DNA from: an uncultured Bacilli bacterium
GTDB lineage: Bacteria; Bacillota_I; Bacilli_A; RF39; UBA660
Assembly (NCBI GenBank): GCA_934153945.1
Contig: CAKPFM010000007.1
Coordinates: forward strand, 1 to 59,142
DNA: 59,142 nt
Reading direction: 5' to 3'
Positions within the stretch are counted from its first letter, which is position 1. Each line of letters begins with the position of its first letter. The translations under genes were made by a program, and so were the position numbers. Of the stretch, positions 36,138 through 46,560 are shown in pieces. Below the pieces are notes generated by a model that was given only the letters and a program-made list of their open reading frames with translations, was not told the DNA's origin and did not search any database.

Positions 36138-38008
36138 TTATTCTTCTATACTAAAATTAATAGTAGAAAAATATTCTTCATTTACTTCTAATGCATCATT
36201 GGTAAGGTCTAATAGTGGACCTTTTTCTGTTGACCAATTTAGTTCTTTAAAACTTACAATTCCTACATTATTTTCTTCTGTATAAACTAATGTAGGATTA
36301 CTATTTAAAGTGATAACTTCATTATTAAATTTCTTAAATACTAAAGCATTCTCCAGTATAAATCCATTAGAAGAAGTTAAAGGATTATCAATATATGCAT
36401 ATAATTTCCAATTTGAACTATTTAATCTACTATCAACTATTTTAGTTTTTAATTCACTAGTTTTTGGAAATATGTAAGTATCATTTATTGGAATATTTGA
36501 AAAATCTATTGATTGATTTACATCCAATAATGATAGTTCACCAGTAAATGGAGTAGTGATTGTTCTCGTACCATAAATAAAACTACCTGATACATTAGCT
36601 GTTAATTCGATAGTAGTATTATCTGTTATAGAAGATGTTATATTGTATTCAAATAGTCCATCATCATCAGCGTTTACTATTTCTGAACTTCCATTATATT
36701 TAATTAATACATCAGCAAAACTATCAGTATGGCCACTTATCGTATTTTTAGTCGAATTAATTGGATGGATATTCATATTTGTTGTTCCAATAGAAAGTTG
36801 TTTTCGACCTTGAAATGTAAAATTACCGATATCAGGTAGATTTGCTAATTCACTTGTAGTTATATTATGATGAGTTATTGCTGTCATTGATGAAGTCATA
36901 ATTCCATCAATTTGAAGTAAACTATTACTTTTGTACCATGAATAATTTGGCAAATTATTTATATCACCAGCAGCTGATAATTGTGTAGAATCAGGCCACA
37001 TATTGATTCTTGAACAATTTATATTAAAAGTTGGTGAGTTATCTGTATATATGACATTTGAGTTTTTAGTATACATTGTTAAATTTTTAGGATTATATAA
37101 ATTTAGTTTACAATCAGTACCTTTAAAATGGATATTGTAGTTATCACTAGGAGTATTATCGTATGAATTTATTACTTGTAGTTCAGAATCTTCTTTCATA
37201 GTAAGATTTCCATATATAACCCACATTGGAACTCTTTGGTGACTTTTTTCAATAAATATAAATGATGCTCTTTCATCTATTAAAACATTATTAGCTCCAT
37301 AACCTGGAAGAGGAGCAAATCCATTTCCTGTTGTTAAGTGTACTTTGGTGTCATGAAGAATTGTGAAGTTTAGTTTGTTTGTCCCAGTCATAAGTTCACG
37401 AGCATCAGTTGACATTATTATATTACTTTTACATAAAAATATAATAGAAGGGTTAGTTGAATCACTTTTAAATGAAAATAATGGATAACTAGTAGCGCTA
37501 CTTGATATGTTAGTTTTTCCTCCAATTATAACACGTTCCGCATCACATACTTCTTGAGAACTTATTCCATTTGTATCTTCAATAGTTATTGTTGAGTTAG
37601 TTATTTTGACAGTACCATATGGATTAAATGATAATTGTGTTCCATTAAATATTATATTGTCATAAATAGTGGTTATCTCTTCATAACTATCATCAAGTGG
37701 CACATAAATAATACCATATATATTGGAATTTATTATTTTCATATTAATAATTTTAACTTCTTTTGTAAGGGCAGTAGTGGATATAATATCAGTTTCTAGA
37801 GAACTATCCATTCTTGTTAAAGTATGCATAGTATTTAGATATGTTCCATCAATTATTATTTTCTTTTTATTAGAATTTATAGAAATACCACTTTTTAAAG
37901 TAATATCAGATTCTAAATAAATATATTAATATCGTTATTATTTTCTAAAGCTTCTTTTAATTCATTGTTTGTAGATACTGAAACTGTTTTTCTATTTATT
38001 ATGTTCAT
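36138..38008 (-). pseudogene. Pectate-lyase-like surface adhesin, frameshifted near its start
   Basis: The main frame (563 codons from ATG 37829) has beta-helix-like repeats (VIIGGKTNISS, NVLIDERASFIFIE, GNLTMKEDSELQVIN) and then two Ig-like or bacterial adhesion domains (about 370-540). This is the plan of pectate-lyase-like adhesive proteins. The true N-terminus (MNIINRKTVSVSTNNELKEAL) begins at ATG 38008 and is cut off by a stop at about 37919. Removing one TTTA of a TTTATTTA duplication there restores LESDITLKSGISINSN in frame. No signal peptide is seen. It may be phase-variable or simply broken. Confidence 0.7.
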
Positions 38009-38191
38009 AAAATCACTTATTCTTTAATATAATATATGTTAGCTTGTTTATTAGAATAAGGATATTTAAATGAGTATATTTGAAAGTATTTTAAATTAAT
38101 GTTAGTTTTAGAATAAAATATATTATTATGTTATTTGTAAATTTTAAGATATTTAAAAATCACCTTAAATTGATTTTTTAAAATTAAATAA

Positions 38192-39121
38192 TTAGATTTC
38201 AGCATTATATTTTTTAATAATTAAATTAACATTAGCAAAGTCAATATTAGCTGTACTGCTATCTCCTATAACACCACAACGAACATATATAGTAGTTTGA
38301 GTATCTATTTTTGTCATTATCGTTTCTGAACAATCCATTCTAGATGTAGTTCCTGCTTTAACTTCAAATGAAAGATCTTGTATTACAGAACCGTTAGCAT
38401 TTGATAAATAAAATATAGCTCCATGACTTTGATCAACTCCTGATATTTGACCACATAAAGTTATTTCATAAATACCGGGATGAATTAATGTAATATTGGT
38501 ATTATCACTAAAGCTAAAGTAAGTCTCATCTCCTGGTATACCTAAATGTTCTTGAATTGTCATAACTTTTGAATAATGAGCTTGGGCAAAACTAACAAAT
38601 AAAACAGCATCATAACTTGTAGGACTTAATGCAGGAGTTCCAGCAGGTCCAGTAGGGCCAACATCTCCTTTAGGTCCCTGTGGCCCAGTAGGTCCAATTT
38701 CTCCTTGTGGGCCAATATCACCTTTGTCTCCTTTTGGAATAGTAAATTCTAAAGTATGTTCTAAACCATTTTTAGTATCCGTTACTTGTGCTTTAGAGCC
38801 TTCATCTCCTGTTATAGTATTACCAATAGTAAATGTTTCTGTATCACCTTTAGGACCTTTTATATTGCCAACATCTACCCAGTCATTAGAATTTTCATCC
38901 CATATATATAATTCACCATTTACAATATAAGTATCACCATTTTTTCCTGTAGGGTGTTCTCTTTTTAAATCATCTAGTGAATTGTAATTTCCCATTATTT
39001 CTAATCCTTTACCTCTAGGTCCGGTAGGGCCAACAACATATGGAATAACCCCAGCTTTTTTTAATCTTGAACGTATTTTATTATTTTCTATAATTTCATT
39101 AATTTTATCATTATAATTCAT
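38192..39121 (-). CDS. Collagen-like surface or spore protein
   Basis: A 309-residue protein. An N-terminal 30 residues are followed by Gly-X-Y triplets (GPTGPRGKG near 31, GPKGDTE near 90, and a block at about 133-165 including GPTGPQGPKGDVGPTGPAG). A C-terminal 140-residue beta-rich domain (SYDAVLFVSFAQAHYSK, GIYEITLCGQISG) resembles the TNF/C1q-like heads of BclA-type exosporium proteins. There is no signal peptide, which fits a spore-surface protein made in the mother cell. That role is inferred, with sigG a distant neighbour. Ribosome site GAGGTGAT. Confidence 0.8.
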   Translation of the reverse strand: MNYNDKINEIIENNKIRSRLKKAGVIPYVVGPTGPRGKGLEIMGNYNSLDDLKREHPTGKNGDTYIVNGELYIWDENSNDWVDVGNIKGPKGDTETFTIGNTITGDEGSKAQVTDTKNGLEHTLEFTIPKGDKGDIGPQGEIGPTGPQGPKGDVGPTGPAGTPALSPTSYDAVLFVSFAQAHYSKVMTIQEHLGIPGDETYFSFSDNTNITLIHPGIYEITLCGQISGVDQSHGAIFYLSNANGSVIQDLSFEVKAGTTSRMDCSETIMTKIDTQTTIYVRCGVIGDSSTANIDFANVNLIIKKYNAEI

Positions 39122-39298
39122 AATATCACCTCGATAATAGTTATTATAATTTATGTAGTTATTAATTTTTTTGGTAGTAATAGTATCTATTTTTGAATAA
39201 TTTTATTGTATAGATTTTATTAAATTTTTAATTTATTACAAAAATTTGCTATATTTTATATTTTATGTTATTATATATGGCAATTAATGGAGGACTGT

Positions 39299-40000
39299 AT
39301 GGAAAACAAAAATTATGTAGTGTGTAGAGATAATATTTATGTTGGTGAAGTAGTAAGAACTGATCATATATATCGTTATAATGGAGAAGATTATTATTTT
39401 AAAATAAAAACAGGTGCTTTAAGTACAGGAATTTGGAGAAGCTATAGAAGTATGTTATTTGTTCCAAATGAAAATAAATTATCTAATGACTTATTATATA
39501 GAACACCAAATTATCCTATTCTTAATATTACTGATGATAAAACTTGTTTAAATTTAGGTAAAAATAGTATAGTAATAAAAGATGCCTGTAATTTATCGCA
39601 ACTTCTTAAATACTTTAATTATGAAGAAGAGTTAACTTATGATGATATAATTAAAATTCGTAAAACATTCTTTACAGGTAGATTTGCTAAGGATAATTGT
39701 AAATTATTTGGTATGGAAGAAATAATGTCTAATGATTTAATATTTTATACTAATGGTGAAGAAATAAAAAATTCTAAAGAACTAGAACGTAGAAGAAGAC
39801 AGTTTATGATTGATCAATATGCAGGTCATAGAATGTTTTTTAGTATAAGTGAAAGTCCACTTCCTAGAGAATATTTTGATGTAATAGATGCTAGAGGAGA
39901 TAGTACTTTAATAGATGTTATTAAACATTTAGATGGAAAAATTAATGCTTTTCATCCTCCTATACAAGAAGGCCCAGTAAAAAAATTAAAAAAATTTTAA
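39299..40000 (+). CDS. Hypothetical protein
   Basis: A 233-residue soluble protein with no recognised domain. It begins MENKNYVVCRDNIYVGEVV, has a charged middle (ERRRRQFMIDQYAGHRMFF) and ends in a basic tail KKLKKF. ATG 39299 is chosen because GGAGG precedes it by five bases; ATG 39287 overlaps that site. A hairpin terminator of the repeated AAAGATGATT type follows. Confidence 0.65.
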   Translation: MENKNYVVCRDNIYVGEVVRTDHIYRYNGEDYYFKIKTGALSTGIWRSYRSMLFVPNENKLSNDLLYRTPNYPILNITDDKTCLNLGKNSIVIKDACNLSQLLKYFNYEEELTYDDIIKIRKTFFTGRFAKDNCKLFGMEEIMSNDLIFYTNGEEIKNSKELERRRRQFMIDQYAGHRMFFSISESPLPREYFDVIDARGDSTLIDVIKHLDGKINAFHPPIQEGPVKKLKKF

Positions 40001-40003
40001 AAT

Positions 40004-40046
40004 AAAAGATGATTGAAAATATCAATGTTTCTAATCATCTTTTTTA
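40004..40046 (+). terminator. Terminator of the repeated AAAGATGATT family (copy 1)
   Basis: AAAAGATGATT/AATCATCTTTT stem plus T run. It shares arms with the hairpins at 41264, 52303 and 55127. Confidence 0.75.
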
Positions 40047-40228
40047 TATATTCAAGTTTTTGATAATGTCTATGAATAGAGTTCATACAAAGCTATAAGA
40101 TTGTAAGTTGATTTTATTATTTTTAATTGAAATATAGAAAATAATAAATGAAAATAGTATAATTAAAATGATACTTTTAATAAATTGAATTTAATTGCTA
40201 AATAGTAATTTATTGAAATGGGGTTTTT

Positions 40229-40744
40229 ATGGGACTATTTAAGAGAAAAAATAAAATGACAATAGAAGAATATGCTAGTTATAACTTATATATTATTAGC
40301 AATGGGGAAGAGAAGTTTTTTGAAAACAATAAAGATTTTTTAAAGTTTGATATATATTCAGAAATAGCTTATTATACTTTTTTTGCTTATATTTCCGAAA
40401 TGATTTTATTAAAAAAATATTCAAAACCGACAGTTACTAAAATAGTAGAAAAAATTATAGGTAAAATGATAGAAATTCAGTATGAAGATTGCACACCTAA
40501 AACAGAAAAAACTAAAATCTTATTACAAAATTTATATAGTAGTTGTTATAATGAATTAAAAATAAAAAATTTTGATTTCAGTGAAAAAGAAAATTTAAAT
40601 GATATGGCAAAATTGTTTTTAGAAATATTAGGTATATCTACAGATATTATTTATATAATGTTGGTATGTATAGAATTTTCATCTTTTATTATGTTTCATA
40701 CTACAGATATTTTAAATAATGATATAAAATTAATTGAAAAATAA
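40229..40744 (+). CDS. Hypothetical protein
   Basis: A 171-residue mostly helical protein beginning MGLFKRKNKMTIEEYASYNL. It has a hydrophobic C-terminal stretch (ILGISTDIIYIMLVCIEFSSFIMFH) that could be a membrane helix or buried core. No family was recognised. The ribosome site is weak (GGGG five bases before the ATG). Confidence 0.55.
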   Translation: MGLFKRKNKMTIEEYASYNLYIISNGEEKFFENNKDFLKFDIYSEIAYYTFFAYISEMILLKKYSKPTVTKIVEKIIGKMIEIQYEDCTPKTEKTKILLQNLYSSCYNELKIKNFDFSEKENLNDMAKLFLEILGISTDIIYIMLVCIEFSSFIMFHTTDILNNDIKLIEK

Positions 40745-40816
40745 ATTGCAATTTAACAGTTTGTTAGAAATATGTAAAAGATTATGAAAAAAACAATGAT
40801 AAAGGATGGTGATGAT

Positions 40817-41239
40817 ATGAGTAATTATACTGTTAAATATAATGAACTTAGTGCAAGAGATTTTATATATTTGTGGGAGTCTGTTTGGGGTGAAGCCCCA
40901 TCAATCGAACAAGTCTCACTTGCAATGGATAATACATTGTTTAGAATTTCTATTTACGATAAAGATAAATTAATTGGTATGGCTAGATTAATTGGTGACA
41001 AAGGATTAGATTATTATATTAAAGATGTTGTTGTTATACCGGAATATCAACATAAAAAAATTGGAAGTATGTTAATTAAAGAATTGTTAAAATTTATTAA
41101 TGATAATGGAATCCAAAATACAAAAATATTTGTAGAATTATGTGCTATGCCAGATGTAATTCCATTTTATGAAAAATTTGGATTTGATTATAATGAAGCA
41201 CAAAGATTAAAAATGATGTATAACATAAAAAATAATTAA
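40817..41239 (+). CDS. GNAT-family N-acetyltransferase
   Basis: A 140-residue acetyl-CoA-dependent acyltransferase. The core acetyl-CoA motif is YIKDVVVIPEYQHKKIGSML (about 75-94), with QHKKIGS matching the Q/RxxGxG/A pyrophosphate loop. The C-terminal IPFYEKFGFDYNEAQRLKMMY is the usual beta5-alpha4 end. ATG 40817 follows GGATGGTGAT; an earlier in-frame ATG lacks support. The substrate is unknown. It is followed by a copy of the AAAGATGATT hairpin. Confidence 0.88.
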   Translation: MSNYTVKYNELSARDFIYLWESVWGEAPSIEQVSLAMDNTLFRISIYDKDKLIGMARLIGDKGLDYYIKDVVVIPEYQHKKIGSMLIKELLKFINDNGIQNTKIFVELCAMPDVIPFYEKFGFDYNEAQRLKMMYNIKNN

Positions 41240-41263
41240 TCAAAATACTTTTAAAAGATAAAA

Positions 41264-41300
41264 AAAGATGATTGCATTTCAATAATTGTATCATCTTTTT
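41264..41300 (+). terminator. Terminator of the repeated AAAGATGATT family (copy 2)
   Basis: The hairpin resembles the relaxase 3' end at 55127-55164 both in its stem arms and in the loop (GCATTTCAAT versus ACATTTCAAT). It is used as terminator by the GNAT gene. Confidence 0.7.
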
Positions 41301-41411
41301 ATTTGATAATTATTTTAAAATATTTTTAAAATTTTAATGTAAATATAGAGATTTTGAATATTTTATATTATAATAATATAAGTTATTATCTTATATGATA
41401 GGTGGTAGTAT

Positions 41412-42127
41412 ATGTATTTAAATAAAAAACCAATTATTGGTATCGTTTCAAAACATTTTTTAAAAGAAGAAATAAGACCTGATATGTTTATACGGGATGA
41501 AATAAAACAATCAATTTTCGATAATGGTGGTATAGCAATTGGAATAACTTAACCAAAAAATGAAAAAATTGATGTTGAAGATAAATGGGAAAATAATTTG
41601 TCTAAAGATGAATATAACAATTTAATTACTCAAATAAACTTATGTGATGGAATAATTATACAGGGTGGAGGAGCCTGTGATAATTATGAAATGATAGTTG
41701 CTAAATATTGTTATGATAACAATATACCAACACTTGGAATTTGTTGTGGTCAAAATGTTATGGTTAGGGCTTTAGGTGGAACAACTAAACTAGTATCAAA
41801 TCCTGAAAAACATAAAACAAATGATTTATATGTTCATTCTGTAAGATTAATAGAAAACACTAAGTTTTTTAAAATTATGAGGAAAGAACAAATTGAAGTT
41901 AATTCTAGACATAAAAAACGATTGATAAGCATCCATTGTTAGTAGTAAATTGTTTATGTGAAGATGGATATATTGATGGTTTAGAGTCCCCAGATAAAGC
42001 ATTTTACATGGCGTTTAGATTTCATCCGGAAAGTTTATATAAAATAGATAAAAATCACAATAGAATATTTGAAGAATTTATAAAAATATGTAATGAAGAA
42101 AAAAAGGATTTAATAAAATATTTATAA
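41412..42127 (+). pseudogene. Class-I glutamine amidotransferase (peptidase C26), broken
   Basis: Translation from ATG 41412 (MYLNKKPIIGIVSKHFLKE) meets TAA at about 41550 in GIT*PKNEK. It resumes in frame through IIIQGGGACDNYEMIVAKYC and the nucleophile elbow LGICCGQNVM, then loses frame at about 41925. It continues as HPLLVVNCLCEDGYIDGLES...FRFHPESLYK to 42127, which supplies the catalytic FHPE. Both the stop and the frameshift indicate a pseudogene of a gamma-glutamyl-GABA hydrolase-like protein. The MFS gene after it may once have been its partner. Confidence 0.85.
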
Positions 42128-42206
42128 TATATTTTTAAATGAGTATAGAAAAAAATTGCAACATAATGTATAATGAAATGGAACTTTATCTGAAAGGAAA
42201 ATGAAA

Positions 42207-43388
42207 ATGAAAGATAAACTAGATACTTCAGCAAAATCATTAATGATTTGTGAAATAATAAATTCAATAATTGATTTATTTTTAAGCACTTTTTTAGTTG
42301 CTTATCTATTAAATATAACTAATGAAAATATAGGTTCAGTTGCAATTTACTATATTATTGATTATGCCATAACTTGTATTTGTATGTATATAATTGGATA
42401 TTTTTTAAAAAAATATAATCTTGCAAACATATATAGAACTGGGATATTGATAAAATGTCTATTTGTGATATTAATTGTTTCTTTAAGAGAACAAATACAA
42501 TATTTTTTAATTCCTATTGCTATTGTTTTAGGAATTGCTGAAACCATTTACTGGGGTGCTTGTGACAATATGGTTGGTTTAGTAACAACTGAAAATAATA
42601 GAAAAAAATATACTACAAATAAAAAAATTATACGTAGTTTTACAAAAATAATAATGCCAATAGTTTTAGGTACTTCAATTGAATTATTGTCATTTTTTAA
42701 AGTATCAACATACGTGATGGTACTTGCACTTGTTCAAGTTATATTATCACTTTTCATTAAAATAAAAAATCAAAATTATAAAAAATTTAATTTAACAACA
42801 TATTTTAAAAGTATAAATATAAAAAATAACAAAAGATTAAAAATTATTTATAAATCATCTATATTGTATGGAATATTGTTAAATTTAATTCCTACACTTA
42901 TTACTATAATAATTGTTATGACATATAAAACAAATTTTCATTTAGGTTTTTTAAATACAATATTTGCCATATGTTCAATGTTAACAATATTTGTATTTAA
43001 AAAAATAAATAATAAAAAAATTCAAAAGAATATATTAATTGGTGGCAGTTTAATTTCTTTAATGAGTGTTATAATTTTAGTGATAAAACTGGGTAAAATA
43101 GAAGTTGCCATTTATAATATAATTAGTCATAGTTTTATTGTTATATTAGAAATACTTTTTAATATTGAAAGATTTAATAACAAAAAAAATGGTATTAATA
43201 GTGAATTTTATATTGAAAATCAAATATTTATAAATATGATAATGCAAATTGGAAGAATTATAGGTTATGGATTGTTATTTATAATTGGTTTAAGTAATAA
43301 TATTATGTATTTTAAAGCATTATTATTAATAACAACAATAATTATACCAATTTATAGTTATTATATGTATCAACTACATTATAAATAG
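42207..43388 (+). CDS. MFS-type membrane transporter
   Basis: A 393-residue protein with about twelve hydrophobic helices arranged as two sixes, with a basic loop near 180-210 in the middle. No substrate motif was recognised. ATG 42207 has AAAGG nine bases upstream, better than ATG 42201. It is distantly similar in plan and length to the MFS gene at 51130. It follows a broken amidotransferase and ends in a weak terminator. Confidence 0.75.
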   Translation: MKDKLDTSAKSLMICEIINSIIDLFLSTFLVAYLLNITNENIGSVAIYYIIDYAITCICMYIIGYFLKKYNLANIYRTGILIKCLFVILIVSLREQIQYFLIPIAIVLGIAETIYWGACDNMVGLVTTENNRKKYTTNKKIIRSFTKIIMPIVLGTSIELLSFFKVSTYVMVLALVQVILSLFIKIKNQNYKKFNLTTYFKSINIKNNKRLKIIYKSSILYGILLNLIPTLITIIIVMTYKTNFHLGFLNTIFAICSMLTIFVFKKINNKKIQKNILIGGSLISLMSVIILVIKLGKIEVAIYNIISHSFIVILEILFNIERFNNKKNGINSEFYIENQIFINMIMQIGRIIGYGLLFIIGLSNNIMYFKALLLITTIIIPIYSYYMYQLHYK

Positions 43389-43402
43389 TTAAATAAAAAT
43401 TC

Positions 43403-43430
43403 GGAGAGTTTTACAAACAGCTCTTTTTTT
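43403..43430 (+). terminator. Terminator after the MFS gene
   Basis: Imperfect GAG-GTTT/AAAC-CTC stem with an internal loop, followed by T7. Confidence 0.5.
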
Positions 43431-43546
43431 GCAATGATTTAACTATACCTATAGTATCTTATAATTTGATTTACAGTAAAGCTTAAGATTAAAATAAGGT
43501 AAATGCTTTCTAAATTTAGTGTAATTAAATTATAAAAATCTAATTT

Positions 43547-43783
43547 TAGCTCGTTAAATACATATAACAAATTATTTGAAATGCTTCAAGCAAAATTTGA
43601 ATTTAATGATAATTTTATTGAATATATTGGTGATTTAGCTATTGCTGAAAAAAGTTATGCTAGAAGTTTGAAAACTATTTTTGAATAGTGTATAAGCAGT
43701 GCTTTATTTAGAATTCTTGTTGGTGAATATTCTAAAATATTATTAATAAAGCCAAATATTGAAAATGAAAACTATATGTTTTA
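43547..43783 (+). pseudogene. Degraded ORF fragments
   Basis: The 540-base gap before the next gene holds two short open stretches in one frame separated by a stop: NKLFEMLQAKFEFNDNFIEYIGDLAIAEKSYARSLKTIFE and CISSALFRILVGEYSKILLIKP. The flanks are AT-rich with no clear start. They look like remains of a small helical protein; no family was recognised. Confidence 0.35.
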
Positions 43784-43928
43784 ACTAAAATAAAAAGGTT
43801 TATTTAAAAAATTAAGATTTTATATTATATTCTTTACTTAATAATTCAATAAGATTATAGAAAATACCAAAATATTATTGTATAATTAATATAGTATATG
43901 GTTAATTATACAATTAAAAGGAGTAACT

Positions 43929-45098
43929 ATGAAGAGATTATTGAGAATTGGATTTGATATATTTATAACATCATTTACCCCAATTATTACATGGTTTTTA
44001 ATTGGAATAATAATTAATAAAGATTTAATAAATGTTTTTTCTTTAACATATCCTCTACAATGTCTCATGGGAATAATTATTTCTATATTTGGCGTAGGAG
44101 CTAATGTAAGTGGTATTAGAGATAAAAATAAAAATAGCGCAAATAATGGAATATTATATGGAATTATAATAAGTATTATTTTGTTTGGATTAATTGCTTT
44201 AAATAGCAAACACTATATAAATTTTATGAATATGAATGAAGATATATATTTAATTTTTTGTACATATTCAATTTTACAAATATTATTACAAACTGTTCTT
44301 TATTTAATTCTAACAAAATTATATTATTTAGAATTAAATAAAAAAGCAAATAAAATTTCATTTTTATTTAATATTATTAACTTTATTACTTTGATAGGTA
44401 TTGCATTTGTAACAAAAAATCAACTTCTTACTTCAATTATTACACTATTTATATTAGCAATATTTGATATTATATTATTTGTAAAAATTATAGATAAAAT
44501 AGATTTTAAATTAAATTTAAAAAATTGTTTTAAATATGATTCAGTATCTTGTTCAATGAATTTTATGTATTTTATAATATATTTATTTGGATTAAGCAAT
44601 TCATTTTCCTTTGGAGAAAAATATGTAGTTGCTATTACATTTGCCACTTTAATAACTGATATTCAATGGGATGTGTCTGCTGCAGTTAAGAATGTTGCTA
44701 AAATAGATATTGTTAAAGAAAAGTTTGATTATATTGAACATTTTAAAAATGCTATTAAATTTACATTATTATTGATTATATCAGTTATATTAATGGGACT
44801 TATAATATATCCAATATATAATCCAAATTTATTAATAGTTTGCATTTTTATATTTTTACATATTATCGATTTCGCTATGACACCATTTAAAAATATTAAA
44901 ATGTGTTATTTAGAAATTGAATACTCACCAACTAAAACTACAATTAATACAATAATTGCCTATATTATAAGAACAGTAATTTCATTATTGCCAACGCCAT
45001 TTTGCACTATAATGGGACAGATATGTTCTTCAGTATATGAACTTATATATGCAAAAGTCACTTATAAAAAATTTAAAAAAATAGCTAAAGTTACATAA
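43929..45098 (+). CDS. MATE-like multidrug or polysaccharide-type membrane protein
   Basis: A 389-residue protein with about eleven hydrophobic helices. The N-terminus (IGFDIFITSFTPIITWFLIG) and the helix pattern resemble MATE/MOP-superfamily flippases, as do the QCLMGIIISIFGVGANVSG and TFATLITDIQWDVSAAVKN stretches. It is shorter than the 440-460 residues usual for MATE proteins. The substrate cannot be predicted. Ribosome site AAAAGGAG. Confidence 0.65.
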   Translation: MKRLLRIGFDIFITSFTPIITWFLIGIIINKDLINVFSLTYPLQCLMGIIISIFGVGANVSGIRDKNKNSANNGILYGIIISIILFGLIALNSKHYINFMNMNEDIYLIFCTYSILQILLQTVLYLILTKLYYLELNKKANKISFLFNIINFITLIGIAFVTKNQLLTSIITLFILAIFDIILFVKIIDKIDFKLNLKNCFKYDSVSCSMNFMYFIIYLFGLSNSFSFGEKYVVAITFATLITDIQWDVSAAVKNVAKIDIVKEKFDYIEHFKNAIKFTLLLIISVILMGLIIYPIYNPNLLIVCIFIFLHIIDFAMTPFKNIKMCYLEIEYSPTKTTINTIIAYIIRTVISLLPTPFCTIMGQICSSVYELIYAKVTYKKFKKIAKVT

Positions 45099-45273
45099 AT
45101 CTATAATTTACTTTTGTTTTTTAGCAATTTGATATATAAAATATCAATCATTTTATCTCTATTAACACATCTAAAACCAATTGATTTTTAATTAATCATT
45201 TTGAATTCAAATTATTAAGTATATCTCTAATTTTTTTAATAAATTCATTATATAAAATATTTCAATAATTTAA

Positions 45274-45303
45274 TTGAATCATGACAAAAAAATATAGTAC
45301 AAT
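45274..45303 (+). promoter_or_regulatory. Promoter of the 45.4 kb small-protein operon
   Basis: TTGAAT (45274-45279), an 18-base spacer and TACAAT (45298-45303), about 58 bases before the start codon. The rest of the 263-base gap shows only AT-rich sequence and a weak hairpin. Confidence 0.55.
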
Positions 45304-45361
45304 ATAGATAAGAAATTTAAAGAAATTTCAAAAAATCTAAATTTATTTATAAGGAGTAGTT

Positions 45362-45616
45362 ATGATAAATAATGAATTAATTGAATTGTTAGCTGATTAT
45401 GAACATAAAAGATGGAGTAAGTGGCAAAGCTATTTATTTAGTAAGAGTATAAAAAACGAAGACGGAAGTGTTACTATACCAAAAGAATTAGTTGATAGAT
45501 GGAATAGGCAAATAAAAACTGATTATTGTTGTTTATCTGAACTTGAAAAGAATTCAGATCGAAATTGTGCAAAAGAAATTATAAAAATTTTAAATTTAGG
45601 AGATAGAAATGGATAG
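45362..45616 (+). CDS. Small protein with an EHKRW motif (RyR-domain-like)
   Basis: An 84-residue soluble protein: LLADYEHKRWSKWQSYLF, followed by two predicted helices. The AxxEHxRW pattern recalls RyR-domain and phage-encoded small proteins, without enough length for a firm call. AAGGAG lies six bases upstream. It overlaps the HAD gene by eight bases, so the two are coupled. Confidence 0.6.
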   Translation: MINNELIELLADYEHKRWSKWQSYLFSKSIKNEDGSVTIPKELVDRWNRQIKTDYCCLSELEKNSDRNCAKEIIKILNLGDRNG

Positions 45617-46127
45617 ATATAATTTATTAAAATTGTGTAATTGTAATGTTGGATTTGATATAGATTATACACTTACTAAGGATGAAGGATTTTATAAAAA
45701 ATATATTGATAATTATTTAAAAAGAAACAATTTAAACTATAATTATATAAAAAATACAAAGCATATAGATAAAATGTATAACTGGTCTAAAGGCGAATAT
45801 ATAAAATTTAAACAAAATGAGTTTGTAAAATTATTGTCTGCTTTACCATTGAATGAAAAAACAAAAAAATTTATTAATCATTTAAAAAATAACAATTGTA
45901 ATATTTATATTATTACAGGAAGAAATGAAAATAAAAGAGAAGTAACAGAAAATTGGTTAAAAAAACATAATATTTGTTATGACAATATTATTTTTGACGA
46001 TAAATATAAACTGGAAACCTGTAAAAACTTGAAAATCAATTGCTTCTTTGATGATAGTTTAAAAGTTGTTAAATTATTAAATGTAAATAATATAAAAGCA
46101 TATTTAATTGATGAGGTTGGGAAGTGA
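45609..46127 (+). CDS. HAD-superfamily nucleotidase-like hydrolase
   Basis: A 172-residue HAD phosphatase. The motif I is VGFDIDYTLT (DxDxT, near 16), with motif II IYIITGRNE near 100 and the later acidic motif INCFFDDSL near 145. A small helical cap (about 25-75) separates motifs I and II. The length and motif pattern fit the 5'-nucleotidase-like YqfW/NagD-type small HADs. The substrate is unknown. It sits in a three-gene run with a small EHKRW protein and a broken P-loop protein. Confidence 0.82.
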   Translation: MDRYNLLKLCNCNVGFDIDYTLTKDEGFYKKYIDNYLKRNNLNYNYIKNTKHIDKMYNWSKGEYIKFKQNEFVKLLSALPLNEKTKKFINHLKNNNCNIYIITGRNENKREVTENWLKKHNICYDNIIFDDKYKLETCKNLKINCFFDDSLKVVKLLNVNNIKAYLIDEVGK

Positions 46128-46131
46128 TAAG

Positions 46132-46560
46132 ATGAGTAAAGGTATTATTATTGCAGGTTTTGGCGTAATTGGAAAAACTACATTACAACAAAAATATAAA
46201 GATGTAATAGATATGGAATCAGGTATGTATCAATGGGATAATGTTGGATTTGAAGATATTCCTTATGAAAAAAGAAAGGAAACTACTGATAGAAAGAAAA
46301 ATAAAGAATGGCCACAAAATTATTTTAAAGCCATATTAGAAGCACAAAAAAATATAAAATTGTGTTAACTTCTATGCATTGGGATTTGCTGGATTTTTTT
46401 GAAAATAATAAATATGAAATATGTTCCTAACCATAATTGTATTCCATTAAGATATTATTTTAAAAATGAATATAATTTAACTATACATAAAGACATAGAA
46501 ATGGAATATACGAGAATACTTGAAGCATTAAAAATAATTATATGGGTTTAAAAATAGAAG
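46132..46560 (+). pseudogene. P-loop nucleotide-binding protein, broken
   Basis: ATG 46132 opens MSKGIIIAGFGVIGKTTLQQ, a Walker-A-like loop with a DMESGMYQWDN strand, as in small phage nucleotide kinases. The frame ends at 46368. A shifted frame continues VLTSMHWDLLDFFENNKYEICS and then fragments further to about 46560. Several lesions make it a pseudogene. The stop-rich stretch after it (46561-46740) contains a further fragment, VLEEDNKKYLNIIVARGLE, from the same or another lost gene. Confidence 0.6.

Noticed and set aside
45104..45361. A regulatory RNA in the gap after the MATE-like gene
   Set aside because: Only short AT-only inverted repeats, such as those expected by chance at this composition, were found besides the promoter at 45274-45303.
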